A DNA stretch of 64,000 bases from an uncultured Bacteroidota bacterium (GCA_946186925.1 CAMHPA010000003.1:1-64000), one strand, 5' to 3'; numbered from the stretch's first letter, positions 54,301-61,583 are shown. Translations and numbers: made by a program. Notes: generated by a model from the letters alone, not told the origin.

Positions 54301-57163
54301 CAATATCACTCTGAGCGGAAGCGAATTGGGTGGTTATAAAGACACACCGTACGTAATCAGTCTTGTTAGCGTGAGTGACCCAAGTGGCACTGGTGACGTA
54401 TACAGCGATGTGGCCTACGTAACCGTTTGGTACAATGCAACTCCTGTAATTACTGGCGATGACAGAGTCGGACGTACAGACGCAAGAGAGTATTCTGTCG
54501 CAACATCTACTTTTGATAAGTCATTCTTATGGGAATGGTATTCAGGCAATACAAAAATCACCTCGGGAACTAAATCTGTACAAATATCGCCAAATAACTC
54601 ATTATCTGCCTCAACAACTACAATCACATTTGTTAGCAATCCAATCGTGGGTACTGGTACTGATAATGGCGAATATCGGCTGAAAGTAACAAACACATAC
54701 AATACAGATGCAGGCGGGACATGTTCGGCAAGCAAAACAATGACAGTAACAGTTCAAGAGAAACCTGCACCCAAAATTGTCGGTGACTTGGCTGTATGTG
54801 AAGGCGACTCTAGAACATATTCAACAACGTATGTGTCTGGCCATACTTACACTTGGAATGTTAGTGGTGCAGAATCGTATTCAACTTCAGCTAATGAATG
54901 TACAGTTAAATGGGGAAACAGCGGAACTGGTGAAGTGACAGTAACTGAGAGAAATATAGCTCTCAGCACAACTACAGCCAAAGCAACAGTGTATATAAAT
55001 AAAGCCGCCGTTTTGGGAGAGATTGAAGTGCCAAAAGAGGTCTGCTATAACACACGCGGTCAAGTTTCCATCATAGCATCAAACAGCACGCTGCAATATG
55101 TGGTGTGCGATGCTTCGGATGAAAGTGTGATTTATGGCTCGATTAATGGTGATGGCAGCGACAAAACCATTGATTTGGATGCACTTACAGAGAATACCAC
55201 TGTTATGGTGAAAGCCCAGAACGAAGGTTGTGCCGCTCCTTCGACCAATTATCCAATATCAGTATTTGCCAATCCAGGCTTCGCCGTCGAAGAAATTGAT
55301 GATTTGTATGTTGGCAAACCTGCCGATATAAAGTGGCAACAAACCACAACATCTTTCAGTAAAATCAACTATAAGTTTACCAATATAAGCGGAAGTAATT
55401 CTATTGGAACAACAATGGTTATAGACCCATCAGGAATAAACACTACTACCGTAGATGTTGTCGCTGATGCCGAAGAGATAAGAGGTATACTGACTGTAAC
55501 GGAGACTGATACAAAATTGGAATGCCATGCTGATTATGACATTGTAAAAACAGTATCTCAAGATTACCTGTGGAATGGAGAAACGTCAGAGGATTGGAAT
55601 GAACCTGATAACTGGTGGTCGGGCTCAACACCGACAACTGCCAAAAATGTACGTATATTGGAAGGCGCAACTAACATGCCGGAAGTGTCTGCCGCTGCCA
55701 ACGCCAAAGACATTATTATCGGTAGTGGTGCAAGTGTTACTGTATCGGGCAACACACTGACTGTGGCTGGTAATATAGAGAATGAAGGATCGTTCACTGC
55801 CACGGACGGAACGGTGGCGTTCTCTAGCGGAACACACTCGGTTTCTGGAGCCAACACGTTTGCCAATATCAATAATATTGGTACAGTGAACTTCAGCAAC
55901 ACCAACACAGTAAATGGGGACATTACCAACACAGGAACCATCAATGGCAGCATAAGGCTGGCTGGCAGCAACTCGCAATCAATCAACGGGAAAGGCAATT
56001 ATTCTAATGTCGAGATAGACAATGCAAAAGGCGTTTCTGTCAATGAAGACATAAAAATAGACGGAAATCTTGCTCTCCAAAACGGAACAGTAACAATTGC
56101 CAGTGATAAGGAGATTGTATTCGGAACAGCAGCAAGCACCACTTGCAACGACGCTTCGGCTTCAGCCTATGTTGAAGGATCGATGAAAAAATACGGTAGC
56201 TCTGAGTTCACATTCCCGACAGGACACAATGGTAATCGCGCAAAAGTTGGCATTACTCCAATTGATGCATCTGGTGACACTTATTTCACTGCGAAATACA
56301 ATTCAGTCGCACCTGATGATGCGGAAGAAATACCAGAATCAAAACGCAACAGCGGACTTGAGCGTGTAAGCAGCCTGGAAAGTTGGGATATTTTCGGAAC
56401 GTCAGACAGTAAAATCAAACTTTACTGGGAAAACAAAGACGATGACTATATTACCAACTTAAAAACGTTAGTCGTGGCCCATTACAATAGCATTTTAGGC
56501 AAATGGGAAACTGTAAAATGCGAAGGTTCTGACGGTGATGGCAGTAAAGGTTGGATATTAACCGGAAAAGTATCTTCATATAGCCCATTCACATTTGGCT
56601 CAACCGTAAAAGAGGATAATCCTCTCCCCGTCACCTTCATCGCCTTCACAGGCCGCCAAGATGGCAACAGCGTTGTGCTCGAGTGGGCAACACTTTCGGA
56701 GAAAGACAACGACTACTTCGAGATTGAGCGCTCGGTTGACGGCGTCAACTATGTGACTATCGGATATGTTGATGGTGCGGGAAATTCGACAGGTCGCATC
56801 GATTACAATTTTGCCGACAACGCGCCAGAGGGTGATTACTCTTACTATCGTCTGTCGCAAGTTGATTTCGACGGCACACGCGAGTATGCCGACAAGGTAG
56901 TTGCCGTCTTCTATACGGGCGATGAGACTGGCGGATTGACAGTTGTACCGAACCCAACTGACGGGCGGTTCAGGGTCAGCATAGGTTTCTCAATGGCAGG
57001 CGGAGTTGTCCAGCTGCTCTCGCAGACAGGCAATGTGGTACGCACCGTCAACGTCGACAGCTTCGATGCCACAATCGACATCAGCGACCTGCCGAGCGGC
57101 ATCTACCTACTACGATTTGTATCCGACAGCAAGATATTGCAGCAAAAGGTTGTGAAATATTGA
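45317..57163 (+). CDS. Giant T9SS-secreted modular protein (3948 aa), copy 2
   Basis: This is a tandem paralogue of the preceding gene. The N-terminus (MK.LALNFG..AKARLLGLAVL, cleavage before Q of AWGQ) and the last 179 residues are very alike. Super-modules are collinear: Trp domains near residues 45, 602, 1528, 2498 and 3416; FPIG-type domains near 471, 1390, 2345, 2799 and 3631; a PKD-like region about 2945-3412; CTD 3770-3948 (VVPNPTDGRFRV, GIYLLRF, QKVVKY). Modules 2-5 have nearly the same lengths as in copy 1; module 1 is about 650 residues shorter. A strong ribosome-binding site GAGGAGG precedes the ATG. Function is unknown; secretion by T9SS is well supported. Confidence 0.85.
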   Translation: MKRLALNFGTAAKARLLGLAVLSIIFGSSELAWGQKNSTFTSKSDGSWDTPAIWTQSVSGLFPGKYIYDNGQYGKYGSGVVTISHKVTMNDMSSYIGSRTKANSLYSNIFDIQKLTLNAGAELILNNDLYINASGQNDCYNYNGGSLTINEGYKLRVEKNFILNADQIIDGGGTLEIGRAANGKNHTLTANVNIDINIGDDNSHNSTITNLNLTANKNVTINRNNNVSFKTLIINSGGSYKTNYNSSSNSLTMNGGTLEIASNATLTITNTRNQRQPLYINDDATIIGNGTLDASAIIVAPGKTLHINGDIKLNQNITLDGNIAVAEGNTLTISGSQITFTGNSHFGDSNGIIEFTNDNVSIRSVTTCVGGNFKSLKTVTYAKSCTYMLPGLFNNITVNTDPGKNITLCGDVTASGTLAWTNKSRIILDGHTMDVALITSGQAFGDNHLFVAGTEGSILKYTTNTTSDGILTLPIGTYNSNTKKYEYSPVILVSGITRQAGSFITVQVADTAYSGKSTDLERCWEINATGVSLSSAKIELTYAVDDDGLGYAADDMLCVYHDGIRVATGATINGGSHIITVDNPSSISGIWTAAEPAEIITLYSHRSGDWGDATMWTTDPTGKTEVGQAVPDNSYNVVILNGHTVEASGATMNARSVKISAGATLNMGNKAQDHRLKNVYGQGMLRIEGDFPTSGNYKLFVSPDGGTTEFYGNHTSNDIPNQYEYNNLIFDYETNVTRTITKNLKINGNLTLKKGSLKYTKTNQSITVGGDIKIESDGGIYIYESGGDKSHADTLVVGGNFENHGEVLMTKRTIDTYRTSGEPQQNEGDKGRGVIRFVGEHNVNFYCYGTTNLSQLIVDKGTDDTYRVTLFSSAENNFGLLGKATDFYTDYGDNTPDNPVAIYKPLWLKNGTLELTGNLHIYSLSEGGNDNFFIPLNGCLHLNGSNVIVDACRIASSNACLMPAGKLIIDAGTFDCSKSAGAVFRNTSEIYINGGKLKGSQFRPSQYVSSGKTTFVQTGGEVIFDGSGEYKNGYATFYMPFDTYTFKMTGGTLTISGAMNNNNEGDGDAFAVNCNPENSKITGGEIIIINKQFQKKSHGISCSIPLYNLTLLNPNNLASSTDNYNFIFKDYNGTVNRGNTHITIPMAEIQILNNLTIGDNVTFNADGRNVLIGGNLTIAPTAKVYLGNNEVKFNGDGSHIQQFTSTTTDKVRNVNNAIGYNNLTIADGADVQINSDIIVNGLFTLGDGAIMRDGAANTYTIRKNAEISGTHLKPASGAGKILFNGETPTITGNGHGSLNNVNVQLASGVLQIDAPNLTITGDLRLLNSTANNSGRVFVMGTSKLTFDSGANIFTDEANGRDYGEDKYIYTSNLASSGGVARVYSEDSKTFTFPIGTRSGNTFYYTPATITYREAAEYGEVTIRPVKSAHPLMGNTLDALEYYWATTETGFSGVRSNDVNQVYVFGNYNFVKGVTTTYVPARYYNAEWQKGTTSGMRPTQNAFEMTTGSANGDYTCGNPENSFIDIVKMYSSNWVTSHGNQGGWSDPLSWSADSVNGAPSFHIGETYYRYNESASEFQPFDLAADDFTTGAAISPTAAPIPTATTAVYIGSANHPHTITMSYNGQACASLRIEPGATLDLGVFTGHKFSLVVVDETAEEGAGTLKISSTGNEGPVVFDNVKAASFPAGDFVKFLGEHGGTVYYYGNNSNTFYIPSVSESDLALTNYNNLIVGGNTIGHRVRTPLDIDVTIYKDLTVDGHMHTAYTNKGRHTITIYGNVNVKANSEIYTREAGYNTPQHFVIYGDVNIATGGIWRTSGYSTTTHKIDIYGSLNATGRFNTFSTDDTRGSFKAITTFMGTDTSRITGTGDVHLYTLVCDKGIDASSLLILQNPHITSDHDAGEPFLTLKHGTFQVDFPSDENEIVLTSECDLTIETPTCLSVKSGTVNVANSNADFGVILNGSIDVQGGILNIGNAANDKSNSIIYSATSTPTITVSGGQINVNGIVRRTTGTRYGTLFYRQSGGEVVIKGRNRNATTAPDGNAALEIMNDGCEFTTTGGKLTLLASGGNETFGDLLIRPTTTSCTGGEIVINGGAEQKILSAASLHKITVKNGSQLDVYSHPITADSIVIEDNAIFNSRGFDLTIRQAMVNSNLSSASGIDKGGFLPGSITQTTYFTGTNVAFMGASGNKTNFANVEINGRFNLVGNTSNMFVNKNLVLANGKVSDNGSTIYLVGNLDNYGTFESIEATGGIDFCGAETEQYIIGVGTGSLGSVTIDNPHKVFMYNDVRINNKLTLNAILYADIYLLTLGENATVAGDLSASSMILLNGAQEDKGVKKIIPSGTSDFTFPIGVDGSYTPARYNFSKNTSSKETAITVKTINYLNKNLSIDPDCYLNYFWAVTTDGFDEENDEKNDTNPYFTVEQTYTYPDDTETHFTANGYEESEMLPEYLRTLGDYEWIDLRPGAVVDASANTISFPPFGHIEGEYTAGVTHSTIYTALPILYSKQNGPWHEETTWQIKDELGNWVPFTGTVKENPVHISSGHRVTVDANNTKSYCLYFDGASSKLDLKQTIGNDFGRVYGAGTLIMEATSTHDYMFPAGNFDKFLLYPESVVEFSGDTYGTLPASPGNASRPLPNVVLSGSGAKKLPAGTAEVINGSLTIGATSTLDNTANNTKIIIKGDWIDNNPTTGFIAGSSIVEFNGDSTQRININNNETVFPYLVINSTGAKSDSIIVGDCDQNTPINKEFKVSKALTLTKGHVYTTFENCLVLSEPTTKVNGGSVDAFVDGPLGKQLNVYGNFTFPIGNDKRFASTYISDASTAGIWKVEYVNRDPATDGYYREKTYLTEPITEVSSNEYWNIYPPTASAKANIKLRYDNKSFPYINTTAKLKKLTMVSFPTDDKWVEIKNGGASGSVSSGTITTTEAQTVDSKHYTFGYLGTTAKIDTRVTDHYYICDGNEENVVIPVVLSGTPKYTLQYSIDGGAPIAISDITGNTCNITLSGSELGGYKDTPYVISLVSVSDPSGTGDVYSDVAYVTVWYNATPVITGDDRVGRTDAREYSVATSTFDKSFLWEWYSGNTKITSGTKSVQISPNNSLSASTTTITFVSNPIVGTGTDNGEYRLKVTNTYNTDAGGTCSASKTMTVTVQEKPAPKIVGDLAVCEGDSRTYSTTYVSGHTYTWNVSGAESYSTSANECTVKWGNSGTGEVTVTERNIALSTTTAKATVYINKAAVLGEIEVPKEVCYNTRGQVSIIASNSTLQYVVCDASDESVIYGSINGDGSDKTIDLDALTENTTVMVKAQNEGCAAPSTNYPISVFANPGFAVEEIDDLYVGKPADIKWQQTTTSFSKINYKFTNISGSNSIGTTMVIDPSGINTTTVDVVADAEEIRGILTVTETDTKLECHADYDIVKTVSQDYLWNGETSEDWNEPDNWWSGSTPTTAKNVRILEGATNMPEVSAAANAKDIIIGSGASVTVSGNTLTVAGNIENEGSFTATDGTVAFSSGTHSVSGANTFANINNIGTVNFSNTNTVNGDITNTGTINGSIRLAGSNSQSINGKGNYSNVEIDNAKGVSVNEDIKIDGNLALQNGTVTIASDKEIVFGTAASTTCNDASASAYVEGSMKKYGSSEFTFPTGHNGNRAKVGITPIDASGDTYFTAKYNSVAPDDAEEIPESKRNSGLERVSSLESWDIFGTSDSKIKLYWENKDDDYITNLKTLVVAHYNSILGKWETVKCEGSDGDGSKGWILTGKVSSYSPFTFGSTVKEDNPLPVTFIAFTGRQDGNSVVLEWATLSEKDNDYFEIERSVDGVNYVTIGYVDGAGNSTGRIDYNFADNAPEGDYSYYRLSQVDFDGTREYADKVVAVFYTGDETGGLTVVPNPTDGRFRVSIGFSMAGGVVQLLSQTGNVVRTVNVDSFDATIDISDLPSGIYLLRFVSDSKILQQKVVKY

Positions 57164-57201
57164 TTTAGGTTGGCAGTTTGTTGCCAACCGGGCTAAAGCA
57201 A

Positions 57202-57229
57202 GAAGCCGAGTCAGCAATGGCTCGGCTTT
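57202..57229 (+). terminator. Terminator of giant gene 2
   Basis: GAAGCCGAG / CTCGGCTTT (one G-U pair) around the loop TCAGCAATGG is followed by CTTTTTTTG. It shares loop and stem base with the giant-1 terminator. Confidence 0.8.
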
Positions 57230-57460
57230 CTTTTTTTGATTGAAGATATTGCAATATCAATCCAATATCTCTCGCCAAGAAAAATGTTGTCTATAGGTCA
57301 AATTGCAGGCTGGAATCCATTGCAAATACCGATGAACAGAGGGCTTGAGGGGCATTCAAAATTTTGAAAGGCACAATTGATGTTTTCAGTGGCCCAATAG
57401 GTCAAATGTCCGTAGGACATTCATATCGGTAGAATAATGCAAGCCAATAGAAACAAAAAA

Positions 57461-57488
57461 AAAGGATTGCCGAAACCGACAATCCTTT
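57461..57488 (-). terminator. Terminator of the NIF3-DUF164 unit
   Basis: On the minus strand AAAGGATTGTCGG-TTT-CGGCAATCCTTT (one G-U) is followed by T's (the A run at 57452-57463 on plus). Confidence 0.8.
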
Positions 57489-57507
57489 GATTATATTCAA
57501 GTTAAAT

Positions 57508-58260
57508 TTAAAGCTCGGCCAAACCTGCGTCAACCAGAATACGACCGCAGTACTCGCATACGATGATGCGCTTGCGAGAGCGGATGTCCACTTGGCGCTG
57601 AGGCGGAATCTTGTTGAAGCAGCCACCGCAGGCGTCACGCTGAACGGTAACAACTGCCAAGCCGTTGCGCACGTTGCCGCTGATGCGGTTGAAGGCTGTC
57701 AGGTAGCGGTCCTCAATAAGGCTCTCTATTTCAGCTTTCTTCACGTTCAACTCGTCTTCCTTCTTTTGGGTTTCCGAGATGATGCTGTCAAGCTCATCAC
57801 GTTTCTGTTTCAGGTCGCCTTTGCGCTCGTCGTATTTAGTTTCAGCCGATGCAATAATCTCTTTCTTGTGCTCCATATCGGCGGTGAACTCGCGAATATG
57901 CTTCTCGCTCAACTCGATTTCGAGTGTCTGGAACTCAATCTCCTTCGAGAGTGAATCGTACTCGCGGTTGTTGCGCACGTTGTCCTGCTGCGACTGATAT
58001 TTCTTTATATCTTCCTGGCATTGAGCAATTTTGTGCTTCTCGTTAGAGATGCCTTGCTCATCTTCCTTCACTTCAGCTTTCAGGTTTGTGATACGGGTCT
58101 GCAAGCCGGCCAGTTCGTCTTCAAGGTCTTGGACTTCGAGCGGAAGCTCACCGCGTAAACTCTTGATTTTGTTGATTTCTGTCTGAATCTGTTGCAAATC
58201 GTACAGATTTTTCAGCTTTTGCTCCATCGGAACGTCCACCTTTTGATTTTTGTCATCCAT
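57508..58260 (-). CDS. C4-type zinc ribbon coiled-coil protein (DUF164 family)
   Basis: This 250-aa protein is a long antiparallel coiled coil (residues ~15-185) followed by a C4 zinc ribbon, DACGGCFNKIPPQ...IVCEYCGRIL. Its place 4 bp after a NIF3-family gene is a widely conserved pair in bacteria. Members have been suggested to bind nucleic acid; function is not settled. A clear hairpin ends the transcript. Confidence 0.88.
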   Translation of the reverse strand: MDDKNQKVDVPMEQKLKNLYDLQQIQTEINKIKSLRGELPLEVQDLEDELAGLQTRITNLKAEVKEDEQGISNEKHKIAQCQEDIKKYQSQQDNVRNNREYDSLSKEIEFQTLEIELSEKHIREFTADMEHKKEIIASAETKYDERKGDLKQKRDELDSIISETQKKEDELNVKKAEIESLIEDRYLTAFNRISGNVRNGLAVVTVQRDACGGCFNKIPPQRQVDIRSRKRIIVCEYCGRILVDAGLAEL

Positions 58261-58264
58261 TGCG

Positions 58265-59362
58265 TTATACGTATTTTATTGGATTTGTATTTACCTTCGT
58301 CAATCGGACTGCAAAATTAGAAAATTTTCCAGTAAGTAATTCATAAAAAAGTTCTTTTGTGAATTGCTCGCTCTCATAGTGCCCGATGTCGGCCAAAACA
58401 AAGGGGTAGCGGGCGTCGAAGAACTGGTGGTATTTGATGTCGGCGGTGAGCAGAATGTCGGCTCCGGCTCTCATTGCGTCGCCAATCAGGAAACTGCCGG
58501 CGCCTCCGCACACAGCCACCGTCTGTATTGGCGACTCGGGCAGGCGCGTGTGGCGGATTACTCCGCAGCCGAAAATCTTTTTCACCTTTTGCAGGAATGC
58601 CGCCGCGTCTTCGGGCTCCGGCAGCGTACCGATTATGCCGCTTCCGGCCTGGCCGAAACTGTTGTCGAGCGGGTAGATGTCGAAGGCCGGCTCCTCGTAG
58701 GGGTGCGCGGCCAGCATTGCGCTCACAACCTTTCCCACGGTGTGCGCTGGCGCGATGGTCTCGATGCGCGTCTCGTCTTCGAAATGCATTTTGCCGATTT
58801 CGCCCACAAACGGCTTGCAACCTTTGCTGGCTTTGAACGTGCCCTGGCCCTGCAGGTTGTAGCTGCAGTGGCTGTAGTTGCCGATGTGTCCGGCGCCGGC
58901 ATCGAGCATTGCGTTTCGCACGGCCTCGGCGTGGCTTGTGGGCGCAAAAACCACAATCTTGCGCAGATTGCCGCTCATTGGTGCAAGAATCCTCGTGTCT
59001 GTCAACCCCAGTTTGCTTGCAATTTTGCTGTTGACACCGTTTGCAAGCATATTGTCGAGGTTGGTGTGCGCGGCATAGACCGCAATATCGTTTTTGATGG
59101 CTTTCACAAGCGTGCGCTCGACCGGGCTGTCGCCGCTGAACTTTTTCAAACCACCGAAGACGAACGGATGGTGCGCCACTATCAAATTGTAGCCCAGACC
59201 AATGGCTTCGTCAACCACTTCTTCGGTAACATCGAGGCAGATAAGAGCTCCGGTGGCCTCGGCATCGCGGTTGCCCGCAATCAGCCCGGCGTTGTCGTAC
59301 GATTCCTGCATCGCCAGCGGCGCAACAGACTCGATAAAGCTTGTAATTTCAGATATTTTCAT
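58265..59362 (-). CDS. NIF3-like dinuclear metal-centre protein
   Basis: This 365-aa protein has the NIF3 fold with metal-binding motifs IVAHHPFVFGGLKKF (two His), D in AAHTNLDNM, and H in LADIGHYESEQF. The central insert (~residues 130-235) matches the longer YqfO-type members. It has been called GTP cyclohydrolase I type 2, but that activity is disputed. It is joined to DUF164, 4 bp downstream. Confidence 0.9.
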   Translation of the reverse strand: MKISEITSFIESVAPLAMQESYDNAGLIAGNRDAEATGALICLDVTEEVVDEAIGLGYNLIVAHHPFVFGGLKKFSGDSPVERTLVKAIKNDIAVYAAHTNLDNMLANGVNSKIASKLGLTDTRILAPMSGNLRKIVVFAPTSHAEAVRNAMLDAGAGHIGNYSHCSYNLQGQGTFKASKGCKPFVGEIGKMHFEDETRIETIAPAHTVGKVVSAMLAAHPYEEPAFDIYPLDNSFGQAGSGIIGTLPEPEDAAAFLQKVKKIFGCGVIRHTRLPESPIQTVAVCGGAGSFLIGDAMRAGADILLTADIKYHQFFDARYPFVLADIGHYESEQFTKELFYELLTGKFSNFAVRLTKVNTNPIKYV

Positions 59363-59696
59363 AAACGTTCACGTAGATTAAGTGCGTTAAAAAAGCCTTC
59401 CAGCACAACTTCTGAAAGGCTTTGGCAAGAAATCTTTTCTTCAACTCTCAAATACGGTTTCAATATTATGGATTTTTCCGTTAACGCGCAAGTTTTTTTT
59501 GAGATTTGTTTAAATGCCATTTAATCGTCAATCCAAACGTCTAACTCCTAACTTCTAACTCCTAACTTCTAACTTTTAACTTCTGACTTCTAACTTTTAA
59601 CTTCTAACTTTTAACTTCTAACTTTTAACTTCTAACTTTTAACTTCTAAATCCTAACTCCTAATTTCTAACTCCTAATTTCTAACTCCTAAATATC
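59363..59696. repeat. Heptanucleotide repeat array and terminator upstream of NIF3
   Basis: From about 59539 to 59692 the plus strand is a degenerate array of 7-nt units, TAACTTC / TAACTTT / TAACTCC / TAATTTC. The rest has no ORF. The array lies right after the stop of the FKBP gene on the minus strand. Similar strings occur in at least six other intergenic regions of the window. Confidence 0.7.
59392..59423 (-). terminator. Hairpin terminator ahead of NIF3
   Basis: On the minus strand AAAGCCTT...AAGGCTTTTTT forms an 8-bp stem with a 16-nt loop and a T6 tail. It lies 30 bp before the NIF3 ATG, so it may end FKBP transcripts or attenuate the next unit. Confidence 0.6.
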
Positions 59697-60521
59697 TTAC
59701 TCTTCCGTCCCCACCAACCACACTTCAAAAATAAGTGTAGCAAACGGCGGAACAGGGCCAACCTGCTGGTCGCCGTAGGCAAGGGGCGAAGGAATGATGA
59801 GCGTTGCGCGGCCGCCTTTTTTCATTCGTGCCACGCCTTCTTCAAGTCCCTGAATCACTTGCATTGAGCCCAAACGGAACTTCAGCGGCTCACGACGGCT
59901 GTACGATGAGTCGAACACGCGGCCGTCGAGAAAACTGGCTTCGTAATGAATGGCCACCATTTTGCCGGGAATGGGTGCGGGGCCTGTACCTTTCTCAGTT
60001 TCAATGTAATAAAGGCCGCTCATTGTTGGCTCGGTGTCGATGTTGTTTTTCTGAAGATACTCGCCGAGCAACTGGTCTTCTTCGCGCTCGCCGGCTATGC
60101 GTGCGGCTTCGCGGTCGCGCTCAAACTCTTCGCGGCTAATCACGTCAACCATTTTAACCGAAACCGTCAGCAAACTGTCGTTAGTCAGCGCCTGGTTGTT
60201 GCCGTAGAAACGCGCTTGCAGGCGGAAGTCGGCGCTGTCGCCTTTGTGCAGCATTAGCAGGCCTTCTTCAACCGACGGCTGCCCGGTCGGTGCCGCCTTC
60301 AGTTGCATTTTGAAAAGCGGTGTCTCGTCAACCGTCTGCCCTTGCTGGTTGCGGCACGTCAGGCGGATGGCCACAATGTCGCCCACGGCGGGTTGTGGCG
60401 CGTCGGGGTTGGCGGCAACAATTTTGTATTCAAGGCCTGTCGGCGAAGTGCTGAATTCGCTCGAACACGACGCAAAAAGTATTGACATTAAAGCAAATGC
60501 GATTATCGATAACTGTTTCAT
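59697..60521 (-). CDS. FKBP-type peptidyl-prolyl isomerase lipoprotein
   Basis: The track start at 60557 is TTG; ATG 60521 is preferred (274 aa). Lipobox LFASC (Cys ~18). A C-terminal FKBP domain (~170-274) shows VAIHYEASFLDGRVFDSSYSR, FRLGSMQVIQGLEEGVARMKKGG and LAYGDQQVGPVPPFATLIFEV. An N-terminal half (~25-130) looks like a degenerate second FKBP-like domain, joined by an acidic Arg/Glu-rich helix. It is probably an outer-membrane-anchored folding factor facing the periplasm. Confidence 0.9.
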   Translation of the reverse strand: MKQLSIIAFALMSILFASCSSEFSTSPTGLEYKIVAANPDAPQPAVGDIVAIRLTCRNQQGQTVDETPLFKMQLKAAPTGQPSVEEGLLMLHKGDSADFRLQARFYGNNQALTNDSLLTVSVKMVDVISREEFERDREAARIAGEREEDQLLGEYLQKNNIDTEPTMSGLYYIETEKGTGPAPIPGKMVAIHYEASFLDGRVFDSSYSRREPLKFRLGSMQVIQGLEEGVARMKKGGRATLIIPSPLAYGDQQVGPVPPFATLIFEVWLVGTEE

Positions 60522-60625
60522 TGTGTAGATTGTTTGCCCAAAAATAAGCGATTTCAATCAATTATCGCCATTCGTTGTGTGCGGTGAGCCGAAAATCGCC
60601 ATATTTGAATTCAAATTGCTGAAAA

Positions 60626-61576
60626 ATGAAAACAGTTGTTCTCGACGGCTATTGCCTGAACCCTGGCGACCTTGACTGGTCTGTTTTTGAGCCGATTGGC
60701 CCGATTACGGTTTACGACCGCACACCCGCCGCACTCACCGTTGAGCGCTCGAAAGACGCCGACGCGCTGCTCACCAACAAAACGGTCCTGACGGCCGAGA
60801 ATATGTCGCAAATGCCTAATCTTAAATATGTTGGCGTGCTGGCCACAGGCTACAACGTTGTTGATTTACAGTATGCCGCAAGCCGCGGAATTGTGGTTAC
60901 CAACATTCCCGCCTACAGCACCGCGTCGGTGGCGCAAATGGTTTTCGCTCACATACTTAACCTTACCAACTCGGTCGAGCACCACTCGCAACTTGTGCGT
61001 GGCGGCGCCTGGTCGGGCAGCGTCGATTTCTGCTTTTGGGACCGTCCGCAGGTTGAGTTGGCGGGCAAAACCATTGGCCTTGTGGGGCTCGGCAACACGG
61101 GAATGGCCACGGCGCACATTGCTTTGGCTTTCGGAATGAAGGTGATTGCCGTGACAAGCAAGCAGAATTTGCCCGACGGCATTAAAAGTGTGTCGTACAG
61201 CGATTTGTGGGCGCAAAGCGATATTGTGAGCCTGCACTGTCCGCTTTCCGACAACACCCGCCACCTGATAAACGCCGCCGTGCTTGCGCAAATGAAATCG
61301 TCGGCCATACTGATAAACACAGGTCGCGGCCCGCTTGTTGATGAGCGGGCCCTTGCCGACGCTCTCAACCGTGGACGCATTGCCGCCGCAGCCGTCGATG
61401 TGCTATCCACCGAGCCGCCTGCAGCCGACAATCCGCTGCTCACCGCCCGCAACTGCCAAATCACGCCGCACATTGCGTGGGCCACCTTCGAAGCCCGCCA
61501 GCGCCTAATGGACATTGCCGTTGGTAACCTTAAGGCTTTTGCTGATGGCAAGCCGGTGAATGTGGTGAAGGGGTAG
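60626..61576 (+). CDS. D-2-hydroxyacid dehydrogenase (glycerate dehydrogenase-like)
   Basis: This 316-aa NAD-dependent dehydrogenase has the Rossmann motif GLVGLGNTGMATAHIA, catalytic Arg in NTGRGPLVDERAL, Glu in STEPPAADNPLL and His in TPHIAWAT. No ACT domain is present, so it is not the long PGDH type. It is a single-gene unit. A terminator lies after the stop. Confidence 0.88.
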   Translation: MKTVVLDGYCLNPGDLDWSVFEPIGPITVYDRTPAALTVERSKDADALLTNKTVLTAENMSQMPNLKYVGVLATGYNVVDLQYAASRGIVVTNIPAYSTASVAQMVFAHILNLTNSVEHHSQLVRGGAWSGSVDFCFWDRPQVELAGKTIGLVGLGNTGMATAHIALAFGMKVIAVTSKQNLPDGIKSVSYSDLWAQSDIVSLHCPLSDNTRHLINAAVLAQMKSSAILINTGRGPLVDERALADALNRGRIAAAAVDVLSTEPPAADNPLLTARNCQITPHIAWATFEARQRLMDIAVGNLKAFADGKPVNVVKG

Positions 61577-61583
61577 ATACCAA

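Larger units (their letters stand above)
57164..57507. other. Intergenic region with two terminators and a short palindrome
   Basis: There is no real ORF (57402-57653 in the track is a shadow). It contains the giant-2 terminator (57202-57229), the string ATAGGTCAAAT twice (57294 and about 57397), and the palindrome AATGTCC-GTA-GGACATT (57405-57421), of a kind dispersed in Bacteroidota genomes. The terminator of the minus-strand DUF164 gene follows (57461-57488). Confidence 0.55.

Noticed and set aside
58364-59524. 386-aa plus-strand ORF
   Set aside because: Shadow of the NIF3-like gene and its leader; the minus frame carries the metal-binding motifs.
59539-59692. CRISPR or direct-repeat origin (iteron)
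   Set aside because: Units are only 7 nt, degenerate and A/T-rich without DnaA boxes or nearby replication genes.
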